A DNA stretch of 64,000 nucleotides, from contig CAZWTD010000003.1 in the NCBI GenBank assembly GCA_964637345.1, positions 1 to 64,000 on the forward strand, read 5' to 3'. Source of the DNA: CAZWTD01 sp964637345 (GTDB lineage: Bacteria; Patescibacteriota; Patescibacteriia; HK-STAS-PATE-3). Below are positions 5,491 to 14,923 of the stretch, piece by piece (within the stretch, counting starts at the first letter, position 1; the number at the start of each line of letters is the position of its first letter). The translations under genes and the position numbers were made by a program. The notes beneath the pieces are model-generated. The model worked only from the letters and a program-made list of their open reading frames with translations, was not told the DNA's origin and did no database searches.

Positions 5491-7365
5491 TTATTGCTCT
5501 TCCCAACTAATCATAACGTATTCTCCGGTTGTCGGGAATGAAGGTGGAGGACCGTACACAAGATGCTCGTCAAAGTATAAGTTTCGATTGAGGTATCCGG
5601 TCCCGTCAGTGTAGGCAAAGCCATAGCGATCGTGTGTCGCTATCGAGCCTCGGAGCGTTAAGGTAGTTCGATGAATGTAGCCGGCGGGCAGATTTCCTCC
5701 GCAGTTATTCGGATTGTAGCGATTTGCGGCCAGGTCGTGGTCTTGGTAATAATAGCGGCCAACGCGGCCCTTTTGGGCGATCACTGCAGCGTCGATTTCC
5801 AAGTTGTCTTCACTGTAGAACCCAACAGAAATATCTTGCTGAGCAATAAGCCCAATTGCGTCTTGCCCGTCGTAGTTCGTGTAGAGCAGATCATTATTTA
5901 CGATGATAGATGCTGTTCCACTGGCGAGTGGTTCTTGAGCGGCAACAATCGTTGCCTTCGCTGTATTAATTTGTCCGTTCACCCATATGTCATCTTCCGC
6001 AAAGATTACACCGTTTGTTGGTATTGGAACGTTAAGCGAGCTTCCACCTTGGTAAGTAAAGGAAGATTGGGTCGCAATCGAGTAAATATCCTCATAGGAG
6101 TACCAGGTTCCGCCCGGACGATAGCGGCAGAATGACTGGGTATCAACCTTGTACATATCCATCCGATCGTTTGTTTTAAGAACGATATGATAACCCTCCC
6201 GATTGGAAGGCGGAAGGTAAACCCCGCCGTTTTGCGCGGTTGTTTTCAGCTCAGCGAGGTCGCCGGTAATTCCCGTAAAATCAACTGGCGCAACGGGATA
6301 TTGGCGGCCGCCGAGAAAGACGGCGTTTGGGTCAGGTTCGTGCGTATGGACACAGGCTTCGTTTCCGCCGCCGTGGTCCGGGTCGTCGTAGGTATTGCAG
6401 GCGCTCGAGATGAGGCCGTGGGCAATTCCGTCAAAGCGAATTCCATAGTTTGAGTGGATTTTTCCGAAGGTTTCCGTCCCCGTGCCAAAACGCATCACAT
6501 CATTTGCTACTACGGCGTATTGAGAGAAGGAGGGGACTCCAAAGCGGGCAACGACAGTTCGTTTTCGATTTGGTTCAGCGTTTAACCATCCAGTTGAACT
6601 AATCGTGGCAATCGTTGAGCCAGTAGGCGGAGGAGTAATGGTTAAGCTGTAGCGGCCTATCGTCGTTCCATCGAAGTCTTTATAGTCGTGAATAAAAGGG
6701 CCAGTTGCGTTTGTTGCTACGAGCGTAACAGTATACATTGATAAAGCTCCAGAAGCGCCGGATGCGAGGTTCCCACCAAGAGTAATTGTCCCAGCCGAAA
6801 ATTGCTTTCGCCAAAGTCGGAGTGGGCTTGCTCCACCGTCTGAGGTTATGAGGGTTTCACCGGTATTCGTGAACTGGGAGCTGAGCCAGGTTGGGGGGGT
6901 GCCGCGTTTGTCGTAGCCGATGTAGACATAGACCGGACGGTTTACCTCGACGCTAAAAAAGCTCGCACTTGTATTTCCTGCGTCCGCCTGTTGCGTTGTC
7001 ACCCAAAGCTGATTATGTACACTGGCGGGCGCTGTGGTAATCGTGTACGCCGCGTCGGAATAGTAGCGCTCGCCGTTCGTGAGGTAGTCCGTTGCGTAAT
7101 CAGTCGGGGAGAGATTGGATGCAGAAACCTCGTTTCCATCGAGGTAGTCGTTTGGGGCGTGGGCGAGGTGCCACCGGTAGTAGTTAATTCCGGCGTCGGC
7201 GATACTAAATATCGTTTCGCGATCCGTGGTGCGCTTGCTGAGTTTTTGCTCTGAACCAATAAGTCCGAGCGCTGAAGAGAAAATCACGAGCAAAAGAGCG
7301 CTTAAGACGATAATGAGAATGAGTTCTATTCCGCGTTCATCGCGGAGAGAGGCGCGCGATTTCAT
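5491..7365 (-). CDS. Large PilX-like pilus-associated protein
   Basis: A 624-residue protein. After a basic start (MKSRASLRDERG) a hydrophobic helix begins at about residue 14, similar to PilX-type minor pilins, but the Glu after the Gly is at +2 rather than +5, so the leader is not canonical. The long exterior part is Gly, Ser, Thr and Tyr rich. It contains a segment near residues 440-560 with repeated beta strands (AEDDIWVNG, IIVNNDLLYT, AAVIAQKGRVG), common in PilX-family surface proteins. ATG 7365 lies 1 nt after the stop of the previous pseudopilin gene. Probably a surface-exposed pilus tip or adhesive component; that role is inferred. Confidence 0.7.
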   Translation of the reverse strand: MKSRASLRDERGIELILIIVLSALLLVIFSSALGLIGSEQKLSKRTTDRETIFSIADAGINYYRWHLAHAPNDYLDGNEVSASNLSPTDYATDYLTNGERYYSDAAYTITTAPASVHNQLWVTTQQADAGNTSASFFSVEVNRPVYVYIGYDKRGTPPTWLSSQFTNTGETLITSDGGASPLRLWRKQFSAGTITLGGNLASGASGALSMYTVTLVATNATGPFIHDYKDFDGTTIGRYSLTITPPPTGSTIATISSTGWLNAEPNRKRTVVARFGVPSFSQYAVVANDVMRFGTGTETFGKIHSNYGIRFDGIAHGLISSACNTYDDPDHGGGNEACVHTHEPDPNAVFLGGRQYPVAPVDFTGITGDLAELKTTAQNGGVYLPPSNREGYHIVLKTNDRMDMYKVDTQSFCRYRPGGTWYSYEDIYSIATQSSFTYQGGSSLNVPIPTNGVIFAEDDIWVNGQINTAKATIVAAQEPLASGTASIIVNNDLLYTNYDGQDAIGLIAQQDISVGFYSEDNLEIDAAVIAQKGRVGRYYYQDHDLAANRYNPNNCGGNLPAGYIHRTTLTLRGSIATHDRYGFAYTDGTGYLNRNLYFDEHLVYGPPPSFPTTGEYVMISWEEQ

Positions 7366-7366
7366 G

Positions 7367-7966
7367 TTAGAGGTTATCCTTGAGATTACGGAGCGAGGCC
7401 GAGGTAACAACGTCTATTGCTTCAGGCTTTTCTCCTGGCGTATCGTCGATTCGCACGGCAAGAACAATGTAACGTACTAACGCAGTGTTTACCGGGGCAG
7501 AGAGCGGGGGGTCGCTTCCTGCGTAGGTACCGGGGTAGTAGGTAAATACCGTAGGTCCAGCGACAAGTGAGTCTATTATTGTCTCTACCACCTCGCTTCC
7601 GGACGGGTAGGTAGCCGGATTACCAGTTGGTTTAATAATTCCGCGACGGAAGCTCGAGCCGCTAATAAAGTAGCGAACTCGTTCGATGTCGCTTGAGCCA
7701 TCGACGTTTGCATAGAAGCTTAGTTCCGTGGCGGTCGTGGTCGCGAGAGCGTACGCTCCATTATCGCTGGATTGAGCCTCGCGCAACTCTCGCCCTAAGG
7801 CTTCGATCGCTTGTCGGGCTTTTGCTACCGCAGTGCTTCGATCGTTCAATTCAAAAAATGAATTGTAGCTGCGCGCGGTAAACAAAAGCATAGTAACAAT
7901 AGCAGCGCTGAAAATGCCGATTGTTACCACTACTTCAATAAGGGTAAAACCTTGGCGAGGCTTCAT
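7367..7966 (-). CDS. PilW/PilJ-like pseudopilin
   Basis: A 199-residue prepilin-like protein. MKPRQG is cut before FTLIEVVVTIG, with Glu at +5 and a hydrophobic helix to about residue 27. The head is of minor-pilin size (PilW/GspJ type) and has a Thr/Ala-rich beta region. It overlaps the large minor pilin upstream by 4 nt. Minor pilins of this class prime pilus assembly at the membrane. Confidence 0.85.
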   Translation of the reverse strand: MKPRQGFTLIEVVVTIGIFSAAIVTMLLFTARSYNSFFELNDRSTAVAKARQAIEALGRELREAQSSDNGAYALATTTATELSFYANVDGSSDIERVRYFISGSSFRRGIIKPTGNPATYPSGSEVVETIIDSLVAGPTVFTYYPGTYAGSDPPLSAPVNTALVRYIVLAVRIDDTPGEKPEAIDVVTSASLRNLKDNL

Positions 7967-10146
7967 GAAGCGTTTACGTCAATAACAACACTCGTGTCGC
8001 CAGAAACCGGAATCGAGTTGATATATTCTTCATAGCCGGCGCGGTTGACGGTAATTTGGTAGGTCTCGGCGTTCAGCGGGCTAAAGAAGCTTTGTCCCGG
8101 GGGGACGCAACCGGAGCTGTGAAGGATAGAGATGTTCGTTACCGTTGGGCTAAATCGCGGGTCGGCTGTTGAGAGTGTGACTCGGTACCGAAGATACTGG
8201 TCGCCAGCATGCCCGCTCCAAATTGTGTCGCCGCTGGTAGTATAAAAGGTGCCGGCGGTACCGTCCGGTCCGACGAAGTTCCAAGTCGCTTGATCGGTGT
8301 TTGTTGCGATTTGGAATGCGACGCTCGGGTCTCCGGCTTCTGGTGGTTGTGCGAGCGGAAGCCATTGGAGTGCGTCAAAAGCCGTTCCTGGTCCAAGGTT
8401 CATCGTTGACGAGGTGAGCTCGCCGGAACTTCGGTATACGTCAATGCCGAGGTCAAGGGTGAATCCGAGAAGTTGAGGAGTGACTGCCGTGTCGCTTGTT
8501 GCGAGGTTCGCACGAAGCCGAAGGTCGGTTCCGGGACTTGCGAATGTATGGAGGACGTTATTTGTCACTAATTCAAAGGTCGCGCCGCCGTCAACCGAAA
8601 GTTCATAGGTAATTGTTTGGCCGTTGAGTTCTTCGGCAGCATGTAGTGTCGCTGATCGAATAATTCCACTGTTGGTAAGTCCTAGGGTTTGGAGAATGCC
8701 TGTAGGATCGTAGGTTCCAAAACTTTCTTGCAACTGACCAAGCCCTAAGGCGGTATTCCAATCAGCTGTTGTTGCAGCGTAATCAGTTTGGGCGTCGGTT
8801 GAGAAATCCTCAGAGACGTTTTCTGTTGACGTATCTACCGAGAGGCGAAGGAGGTTGGGCTGACTTGTGTCGAGATTTCCATCTTGGGCAAAGAAGCGCG
8901 TCGTATCGCTAAAGTCGTTTTGTCCCGACCCACCGGACCAGTCTGATTGACTAATCGTTCCTTTTCCTGTCGTCTTTGTTTCATCGTAGCCGGAAAAATT
9001 TTCTACTCGGACGGTGGCGTCTGAAAGGGGAACCTGGGTTCCTGAGTCTCGAACAGTGACGAGGAGCGTGTGGTCGGCCGCTGGAGCAAGGTGAAGGTAA
9101 ACAGTTTGGTCGCTGCCGGGCAGGATTGAGAAGGGCTGGCTAATTGTCGTTCCGGCAATGTCGTATCCAAGCGCAGCGTTGAGCGTGAGCGTATACGTAT
9201 CCCAATGGAGGTCAGTGAGGTCGAGGATACCGAAGGCATTCGTTGAAAGTAATTGATCGTACCGGTATACGCTCGGCGTGCCGTCAAGAAGCTGCCCACG
9301 CAGCGAGAAATCAACATTTGGAATTGGGCTGCAGCTCTGGTCAACTGTGCGAATTCCGAGACTTGCCAAGTGATCTACAAAAAAGGTTAGCGCTGTAACG
9401 CTACTGGCAACCACGGAGGTATCGGGTCGAACTGGGTTAGGGTTTCCGCCGCTCACGGGGAGCGTGTAATCGTCGTTGTAGCCATTCTTTTCAACCTCAA
9501 TGTGATACGTCGAAAGTGCCGGGGGCAGAGAGGAGAGAAGAAGATTGCCGTCGTTATCGGTTGAGCTCGTAATATTAATGACCGGAACCGTTGTTGTATT
9601 TGTGACGCGAACGGTCGCTTGGCCAACCGGAAGTCCATTTGCATCAAGAGCTTTTATATAGAGTGAGCCCGTACCATCAGCCGCTTCGACGCCTTTCGGG
9701 ACGATGCTCGTGCTAACGGCAACGGGTTTTAGGCAGGGGTAGGTACTCCAGCAAACCCGAACTTCGACAAGTTTATAGTCGCTCGGCTGTGTGTCAGCCG
9801 GCTTATTTGGAATTGTCCCAAGCGCGTTTCCGTCAAAGGGATCGTCAACATATTTGGGATTCGTCGTTATGGTAAACCTAAGTCCGTTACGGGTAACGTC
9901 TCGCGAAGCCTGAAGCGCGCCGCTAGGCCAGCCGGTTGTTGTTCCGACCTGGGCGTAGGGAAGATTGCGGGCTAATTCAAGTTGTTCGTTCGCGAGTGAG
10001 ATTGCGGTTATTCGAGCCCGAGCGACGCCGATCGCTTGGACGCTCGAATAGTAGAGGCCGAGGACAGCACCCATAACAATAAGGAGCAGACCAAGGCCAA
10101 CAACTGTTTCGACGAGCGTAAATCCTTTTGGAGACTTCCGAGTCAT
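7963..10146 (-). CDS. Giant minor pilin with CnaB-like domains
   Basis: A 727-residue protein with a class III prepilin start (MTRKSPKG before FTLVETVVGLG, Glu at +5) and a PilV-like first 150 residues. Then come Ig-like carboxypeptidase-regulatory/CnaB-type modules at about 160-235 and 265-360. A third opens near 365 (HTLLVTVRDSG...SDATVRVENFSGYDETKTTGKG) but its closing strands (FFSPLNAETYQITVNRAGY) appear only at about 690, near the C-terminus. Some 290 residues of beta-rich sequence, including a Trp-rich segment and a lectin-like stretch, are inserted between. It is likely an adhesin carried on the pilus. It overlaps pilC and the next pseudopilin by 4 nt each. Confidence 0.8.
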   Translation of the reverse strand: MTRKSPKGFTLVETVVGLGLLLIVMGAVLGLYYSSVQAIGVARARITAISLANEQLELARNLPYAQVGTTTGWPSGALQASRDVTRNGLRFTITTNPKYVDDPFDGNALGTIPNKPADTQPSDYKLVEVRVCWSTYPCLKPVAVSTSIVPKGVEAADGTGSLYIKALDANGLPVGQATVRVTNTTTVPVINITSSTDNDGNLLLSSLPPALSTYHIEVEKNGYNDDYTLPVSGGNPNPVRPDTSVVASSVTALTFFVDHLASLGIRTVDQSCSPIPNVDFSLRGQLLDGTPSVYRYDQLLSTNAFGILDLTDLHWDTYTLTLNAALGYDIAGTTISQPFSILPGSDQTVYLHLAPAADHTLLVTVRDSGTQVPLSDATVRVENFSGYDETKTTGKGTISQSDWSGGSGQNDFSDTTRFFAQDGNLDTSQPNLLRLSVDTSTENVSEDFSTDAQTDYAATTADWNTALGLGQLQESFGTYDPTGILQTLGLTNSGIIRSATLHAAEELNGQTITYELSVDGGATFELVTNNVLHTFASPGTDLRLRANLATSDTAVTPQLLGFTLDLGIDVYRSSGELTSSTMNLGPGTAFDALQWLPLAQPPEAGDPSVAFQIATNTDQATWNFVGPDGTAGTFYTTSGDTIWSGHAGDQYLRYRVTLSTADPRFSPTVTNISILHSSGCVPPGQSFFSPLNAETYQITVNRAGYEEYINSIPVSGDTSVVIDVNAS

Positions 10147-11345
10147 ATTGTCTCCGTTAGGGAGTAAATCGGGAGAATGACCGCAACGGCCATAATGGCA
10201 ACCGCAACACCAAGGATTAACATCAGTATCGGCTCGATAATCGTCGAAAGGTTTCCCATTGTGTCATCAACGTCAGCCTCATAAAAGTCGGCGATTTCCG
10301 AAGCAATTTGGTCGAGGCTACCGCTTTGTTCACCGACAGTCACCATTTGGATTAAGAGCGGCGGGAAGAGCTTCGGTTCTGATCCAAGGACTTTTGCGAT
10401 TGTTGATCCGGTTTTTAAGCCCTCAGCTGCACGCTCGACTGCGCTACGGTACACCGTGTTCCCAAGCGTTTTTGCGATAATCTGGAAGCTTTCGACAATG
10501 TGGATGTCAGTTTCTAAGAGCGAAGATAGTGTTCGAGCGAATCGAGCGAGGTGAATTTTTTTTACGATCGTTCCTGCAATTGGGAGGCGAAGGATAAGGC
10601 GGTCGACAGAATGTCGAATGTCCGGTCGGCGGAGAAGTCGAACCGCGCCAGCGCCGAGCAGGGCTACGCCAATCGCTATTAGGTAGCCGTACTTGATGAG
10701 GACTGAACTTAGGCCGATGAGAATTTTCGTTGGCAGGGGAAGTTCAACATTGCTCTCTTGGAAGACCGTCATCAGTTTTGGAATGACGAAAACGGTGACC
10801 GCGATTCCAATGCCTACCATTGCCACAACCACGATGACTGGATAGGTGAGTGCATTTTTCACCTTCGCGATAAGTTGATGGTCTTTTTTTAACTGAATGG
10901 TAAGACGCTTGAGCACTTCATCGAGTTTTCCGCTTGCCTCACCAGCTGCGACCATGCTCACAAAAATTTCACTAAAAATAGATTGGTGTTTTTCTAGGGC
11001 TGACGAAAAACTCACGCCCGACTTTACGTTGTCAGTTAAATCTTGGATGACGGCCTTAAAGTGCTTATTCGTCATCTGCTCGGCCAGAGTTTGAAGCGCC
11101 AGACTTAAGGAAAAGCCGGTCCGAATCATGACCTCAAGATTTTGTGTGAAAAATAGCTTTTGAACTAAGGTAACGCGCCGGAAGAGGCGGTCGGTGAGTG
11201 ATATTTTTTCAACAAAAACAGTGAGGGAAATATTCGAAAAACCGTCCTCGGTCAGTTTTTTCCGGGCGGCGCTTTCCGACTCTTCGCTGAGCCGGCCTTT
11301 GGCAATGCGATCGTTTTTTGTTCCTGTGTATTGGAAAACCGGCAT
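10143..11345 (-). CDS. pilC: PilC, type IV pilus platform protein
   Basis: A 400-residue inner membrane protein of the GspF/PilC family: an N-terminal soluble domain, then two GspF repeats, each with a cytoplasmic helical bundle (GFSLSLALQTLAEQ in the first, ETDIHIVESFQIIAKT in the second), and three membrane segments including a hydrophobic C-terminus. PilC is the membrane platform on which PilB drives pilin insertion. It begins immediately after the pilB stop and overlaps the next gene by 4 nt. Length is normal for the family. Confidence 0.95.
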   Translation of the reverse strand: MPVFQYTGTKNDRIAKGRLSEESESAARKKLTEDGFSNISLTVFVEKISLTDRLFRRVTLVQKLFFTQNLEVMIRTGFSLSLALQTLAEQMTNKHFKAVIQDLTDNVKSGVSFSSALEKHQSIFSEIFVSMVAAGEASGKLDEVLKRLTIQLKKDHQLIAKVKNALTYPVIVVVAMVGIGIAVTVFVIPKLMTVFQESNVELPLPTKILIGLSSVLIKYGYLIAIGVALLGAGAVRLLRRPDIRHSVDRLILRLPIAGTIVKKIHLARFARTLSSLLETDIHIVESFQIIAKTLGNTVYRSAVERAAEGLKTGSTIAKVLGSEPKLFPPLLIQMVTVGEQSGSLDQIASEIADFYEADVDDTMGNLSTIIEPILMLILGVAVAIMAVAVILPIYSLTETI

Positions 11346-13073
11346 TTACTCTTTGGTGACGCGAAGAACTTCTTCGATTGTGGTTAATCCCATTTTGGCT
11401 TTAATAAAGCCATCTTGAATCATCACGAGCATTCCTTCTTCGATCGCAGCCTTTTCGATGTCGCTCGCGGCCGCTTGCTCGAGAATGAGTTTTCCGATTC
11501 GTTCGCTAACCTCGAGAATTTCATATATGCCGATTCGTCCTTTATATCCCTCCATGTTACACTGCTTGCAGCCCCGACCACGGTAGAAGAGAAGATCGTC
11601 GATCGCTTGCTTCGATGAGAGAATAACGCCTTCGCGTTCAAGGGCCTCGAGGATGAATTGTACGTTTATTTGTCGTTCAAGTTCTTGTATCGCTTTTTTT
11701 GAAAGTGTGTAGCTTTCAATACAGCTCGAGCAGATTTTTCGGACAAGCCGTTGGGCGACAATCATGTTCGTCGTCGAGGCGATCAGGAAGGTTGGAACAT
11801 GCATTTCCGAAAGGCGGGGCAGGGCCGTGACGGCATTGTTTGTGTGCAGTGTCGACAAAACGAGGTGGCCGGTCAGGGCGGCCTGAGTCGCCATATTGGC
11901 AGTTTCATCGTCGCGAATTTCGCCGACCATGATGATGTTTGGGTCTTGCCGCAAGAGGGCGCGCAGTCCGTTAGCGAAGGTAAAGCCAATTCTTGGGTTT
12001 ACTTGGGTTTGATTAATCCGTGGCATCCGGTATTCGATCGGATCTTCAACCGTAGAAATGTTGACTTTTGGAACATTGAGGATGTTGAGGATGGTGTAGA
12101 GCGTCGTCGTTTTTCCTGAACCGGTTGGTCCGGTTACGAGGAGTAAGCCGTGTGGTTTTGCGACGTTACGCTTGAGAATTTCGAGAGGAGCGGGTTGCAG
12201 CCCGAGTTGGTTGAGCGAAAGAACTTGAGCGCTTTCATGGAGTAGGCGGAGGACCATCTTTTCTCCATCATAGACGGGAAGAATAGAAACGCGGAAGGAA
12301 ACCTTATGGTCTTCCGTGTTGATTTTAAAGCGGCCGTCTTGCGGGAGGCGATGTTCGTCAATTTTCAGATCAGACAGAATCTTCACCCGGGCGACAACGC
12401 CGGTATGAATTGTTTTTGGAAGCGACATAACGTCGCGGAGTATGCCGTCGATTCGGTAGCGAACAATTGTGTCGCGCTCGGTTGGTTCAATGTGGATATC
12501 AGACGCACCTTCAAAAATTGCATATTCAAGGAGGGTATCAACAATCCGGACAACAGGAAGATCTTCGGCGAGCTCCTTCAGGTCCTTCGTCGCGCTGACC
12601 GACTGCTCGTCGATGTTCGTAATGTTTTTAAACTCCGCTTTCAGCCCCCGATGGAACTGCTTCAGCACCTCGCGGATACTCGTCGGAGTTGTAACAGCCA
12701 GTTCGAGCGTAAGGTTCGTCCGTCGCCGGATGAATTCTATTGTTTGCAGGTCATCGGGATCGAGCAGGGCAAGCTTTAGGCGATCCTCTACCTTGTCGTA
12801 CGCAACAACATTGTGAACCTGGATCAGCGGTTCTGGGATGAGGGCAAGGATATCTCTGCGAATAACCTGATTCTTCAGGTCAACAAAAGGCAGATTAACC
12901 GTTTTGGCTAATCCTTCATATAAAATCGATTCCGAGACGAGATTGGATTGAACGAGATACTCGTCGAGCGGGACATTCTTCGCTCGAGCTTCAAGCGTCG
13001 CTTTCTCAATTTGTTCTTCGGTGAGAAGGCGGCCTTGGGTAAGAACCTCGTTTAATTGTTTTTCGTGAATCAT
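11346..13073 (-). CDS. pilB: PilB, pilus extension ATPase
   Basis: A 575-residue GspE/PilB ATPase. An N-terminal MshEN-like domain covers about residues 1-145. The ATPase core shows Walker A GPTGSGKT (315-322), the Asp box STVEDPIEY (340-348), Walker B VGEIRD (383-388), the His box TGHLVLSTLHTN (401-412), and the two zinc CxxC pairs at 448-451 and 502-505. It powers pilus extension from the cytoplasm. First gene of the operon, with promoter at 13097-13125 and AGGGGG four bases before its ATG. No PilT retraction ATPase is in the window. Confidence 0.96.
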   Translation of the reverse strand: MIHEKQLNEVLTQGRLLTEEQIEKATLEARAKNVPLDEYLVQSNLVSESILYEGLAKTVNLPFVDLKNQVIRRDILALIPEPLIQVHNVVAYDKVEDRLKLALLDPDDLQTIEFIRRRTNLTLELAVTTPTSIREVLKQFHRGLKAEFKNITNIDEQSVSATKDLKELAEDLPVVRIVDTLLEYAIFEGASDIHIEPTERDTIVRYRIDGILRDVMSLPKTIHTGVVARVKILSDLKIDEHRLPQDGRFKINTEDHKVSFRVSILPVYDGEKMVLRLLHESAQVLSLNQLGLQPAPLEILKRNVAKPHGLLLVTGPTGSGKTTTLYTILNILNVPKVNISTVEDPIEYRMPRINQTQVNPRIGFTFANGLRALLRQDPNIIMVGEIRDDETANMATQAALTGHLVLSTLHTNNAVTALPRLSEMHVPTFLIASTTNMIVAQRLVRKICSSCIESYTLSKKAIQELERQINVQFILEALEREGVILSSKQAIDDLLFYRGRGCKQCNMEGYKGRIGIYEILEVSERIGKLILEQAAASDIEKAAIEEGMLVMIQDGFIKAKMGLTTIEEVLRVTKE

Positions 13074-13096
13074 TTTCCCCCTAGTTTTGCTCCAAT

Positions 13097-13125
13097 ACTA
13101 TACCACGCCAGCCCGCATTCGTAAA
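13097..13125 (-). promoter_or_regulatory. Promoter of the type IV pilus operon
   Basis: On the minus strand TTTACG (13125-13120), 17 nt, TATAGT (13102-13097), in the short gap between the GT-C gene and pilB. The predicted start near 13090 leaves about a 17 nt leader holding AGGGGG before the pilB ATG. Confidence 0.65.
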
Positions 13126-13141
13126 GTTGGCAAAAATGGAT

Positions 13142-14923
13142 TTAAAAATCGAAGATGTAGATCGAGTCGCGAATTTTGGTTGTTGGTTGAAACTGCCGTA
13201 GCCAGCCGTAGTCAGAATAGGAATTTGGATCGAAAAGAACCCCGCCACTGATAGCAACCGTTCCTTTTGGTAAGCCAGCCGTAAGGATTTCTTGCGTCGT
13301 TGGAAGATGTTCGTAGTGAATTCCAAAACCGGCAAGGTCGATCGAGGTGAAAAATACTCCGTAGACGCGATCCGGTTTTCGTTCGTCGAGGTAACGTTTG
13401 AGCTCCCGAAAACCTTGGCCCCAGTCGAAGTTCGAGTCAAGTAGGTAGCGTGGACCCTGGCGCGATCCGCCGACGAATTCGGAGAAAAAGGCGAGTTCAT
13501 TCGGATAGACTAGGGCAGCACGGACCCAAGATCCAAGCAAAAGAACGCTAAGTATGGCCAATCCTAGACGTTTTGTGAAAAAGGGGTGACGAAAGAGGTG
13601 GCCGAGTCCTAGGTAGATGAAGGGGAAGATTGGGAGGAGATGCCGGACCCCAAGGTTAATATGACTCGTCATGCTCCAGGCGAGATACACAAGCGGAGGC
13701 GTTACGAGGGCGATACTTTGGAATGAGGAGCGTTGCCACCACTGCGTGAGACGCGATCTCCAGTAAAAGCGCTCCGTCGTTGTTCGCCTTTGATGAAGAG
13801 CAAGGACAATGAGCGTTGCGAAGCCAAGGATAACAATGATCGCCGGGGTTTTTAGGAAAAATGCTACCGGGAAGTAGTACCACCAGCCCATGTTCGAGGT
13901 TTGTCCGAGGAGATAGGTTCCGTGCCCGTAGTAATTATGGAGGGCCAGGTCAATGAGTCCTTGAAAATAGGGGAGAGCTGGAATCGGAACATCCTTCGCT
14001 AGTTGATAAATCGTCTGGCCGGGCTCCTGGTCTGGACTGAGCGTCTTACTCCAGAACGGAATAGCTAGAACGGGGTTACCGGAAGCCTGGGGGTTTTCGC
14101 TGGAGGCGGCAGAATAAAACTCTTGCACCGCTTGTATATGCATTGCTGGTTGTATTTGGAATCCGTAGAGCATCCACCCGAAAAAACCAGTAATAAGAAC
14201 GAGAAGGCCTAGTCCAGCTAGCCAGCGCCGTAGCGTGAGTACGGGCTTTGTCCGTTGGGTAATCGGATGCATAAGTGCAAGGAGTCCGAGGGCTGGAAGA
14301 ACAAACCAGAGAATAATCGCCGAAAATTTCGTTAATTGGGCTGCTGCAAAACAAAGAGAAAATATCAGAAAACGTTTCTTTGTCGGCTTTTCGATAACCC
14401 GGAGAAAGCTTAGGCATGATAAAAAGAAAAAGAGTCCGAGTCCGACGTCGGTTGTTATAAGGCGTCCATGGGCCAGAAGTGTTGGGTCAACGAGGAAAAA
14501 CGCAAAAACAAAAAAACCAACGCGCGGGCCAAAAATACGCGTTGCGCTTCGTTCAACGGTGAGGGCTAAGGCTAGGAAAAGAAGGATAATGGGAATACGC
14601 CCAAGAAGGAGTAGCTTTTCTGGGGGAATTGTGGTATGGTATAGAACACGTCGGGCGAAGTTCCACTGGTCTTGTTGGGTCCAGCTTTGATCGTGAAAGG
14701 GGAGTTGAATATTCGTGGCAAGGAGCGGCGCCGCAGCGAGCAGCTTGACGAGTGGCGGGTGTTCTGGGTTGAGCGTTACTTCCCCAGTCTTCCAATACGA
14801 AATTCCGCTCACGAGGTGAGTTCCCTCATCGATTGTTTGGGAGTCTGACCAAGCCCCGAAGCATTCAGCAATAAATACCCCGAGGAGAAGAGCGACAATA
14901 ATGAAGGGTCGAATGCGGTTCAT
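13142..14923 (-). CDS. GT-C membrane glycosyltransferase (PMT/ArnT-like)
   Basis: A 593-residue polytopic membrane protein with about 11-12 membrane segments. The first loop contains DEGTHLVSGISYW and LNPEHPPLVKLLAA, the acidic-loop pattern of GT-C enzymes that take sugars from polyprenyl phosphate, and the C-terminal tail has DSNFDWGQG. It probably transfers sugars to proteins or glycans on the outer face of the membrane. Its neighbours encode the pilus, so pilin glycosylation is possible but unproven. Its ATG overlaps, on the opposite strand, the likely ATG of the next gene. Confidence 0.8.
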   Translation of the reverse strand: MNRIRPFIIVALLLGVFIAECFGAWSDSQTIDEGTHLVSGISYWKTGEVTLNPEHPPLVKLLAAAPLLATNIQLPFHDQSWTQQDQWNFARRVLYHTTIPPEKLLLLGRIPIILLFLALALTVERSATRIFGPRVGFFVFAFFLVDPTLLAHGRLITTDVGLGLFFFLSCLSFLRVIEKPTKKRFLIFSLCFAAAQLTKFSAIILWFVLPALGLLALMHPITQRTKPVLTLRRWLAGLGLLVLITGFFGWMLYGFQIQPAMHIQAVQEFYSAASSENPQASGNPVLAIPFWSKTLSPDQEPGQTIYQLAKDVPIPALPYFQGLIDLALHNYYGHGTYLLGQTSNMGWWYYFPVAFFLKTPAIIVILGFATLIVLALHQRRTTTERFYWRSRLTQWWQRSSFQSIALVTPPLVYLAWSMTSHINLGVRHLLPIFPFIYLGLGHLFRHPFFTKRLGLAILSVLLLGSWVRAALVYPNELAFFSEFVGGSRQGPRYLLDSNFDWGQGFRELKRYLDERKPDRVYGVFFTSIDLAGFGIHYEHLPTTQEILTAGLPKGTVAISGGVLFDPNSYSDYGWLRQFQPTTKIRDSIYIFDF

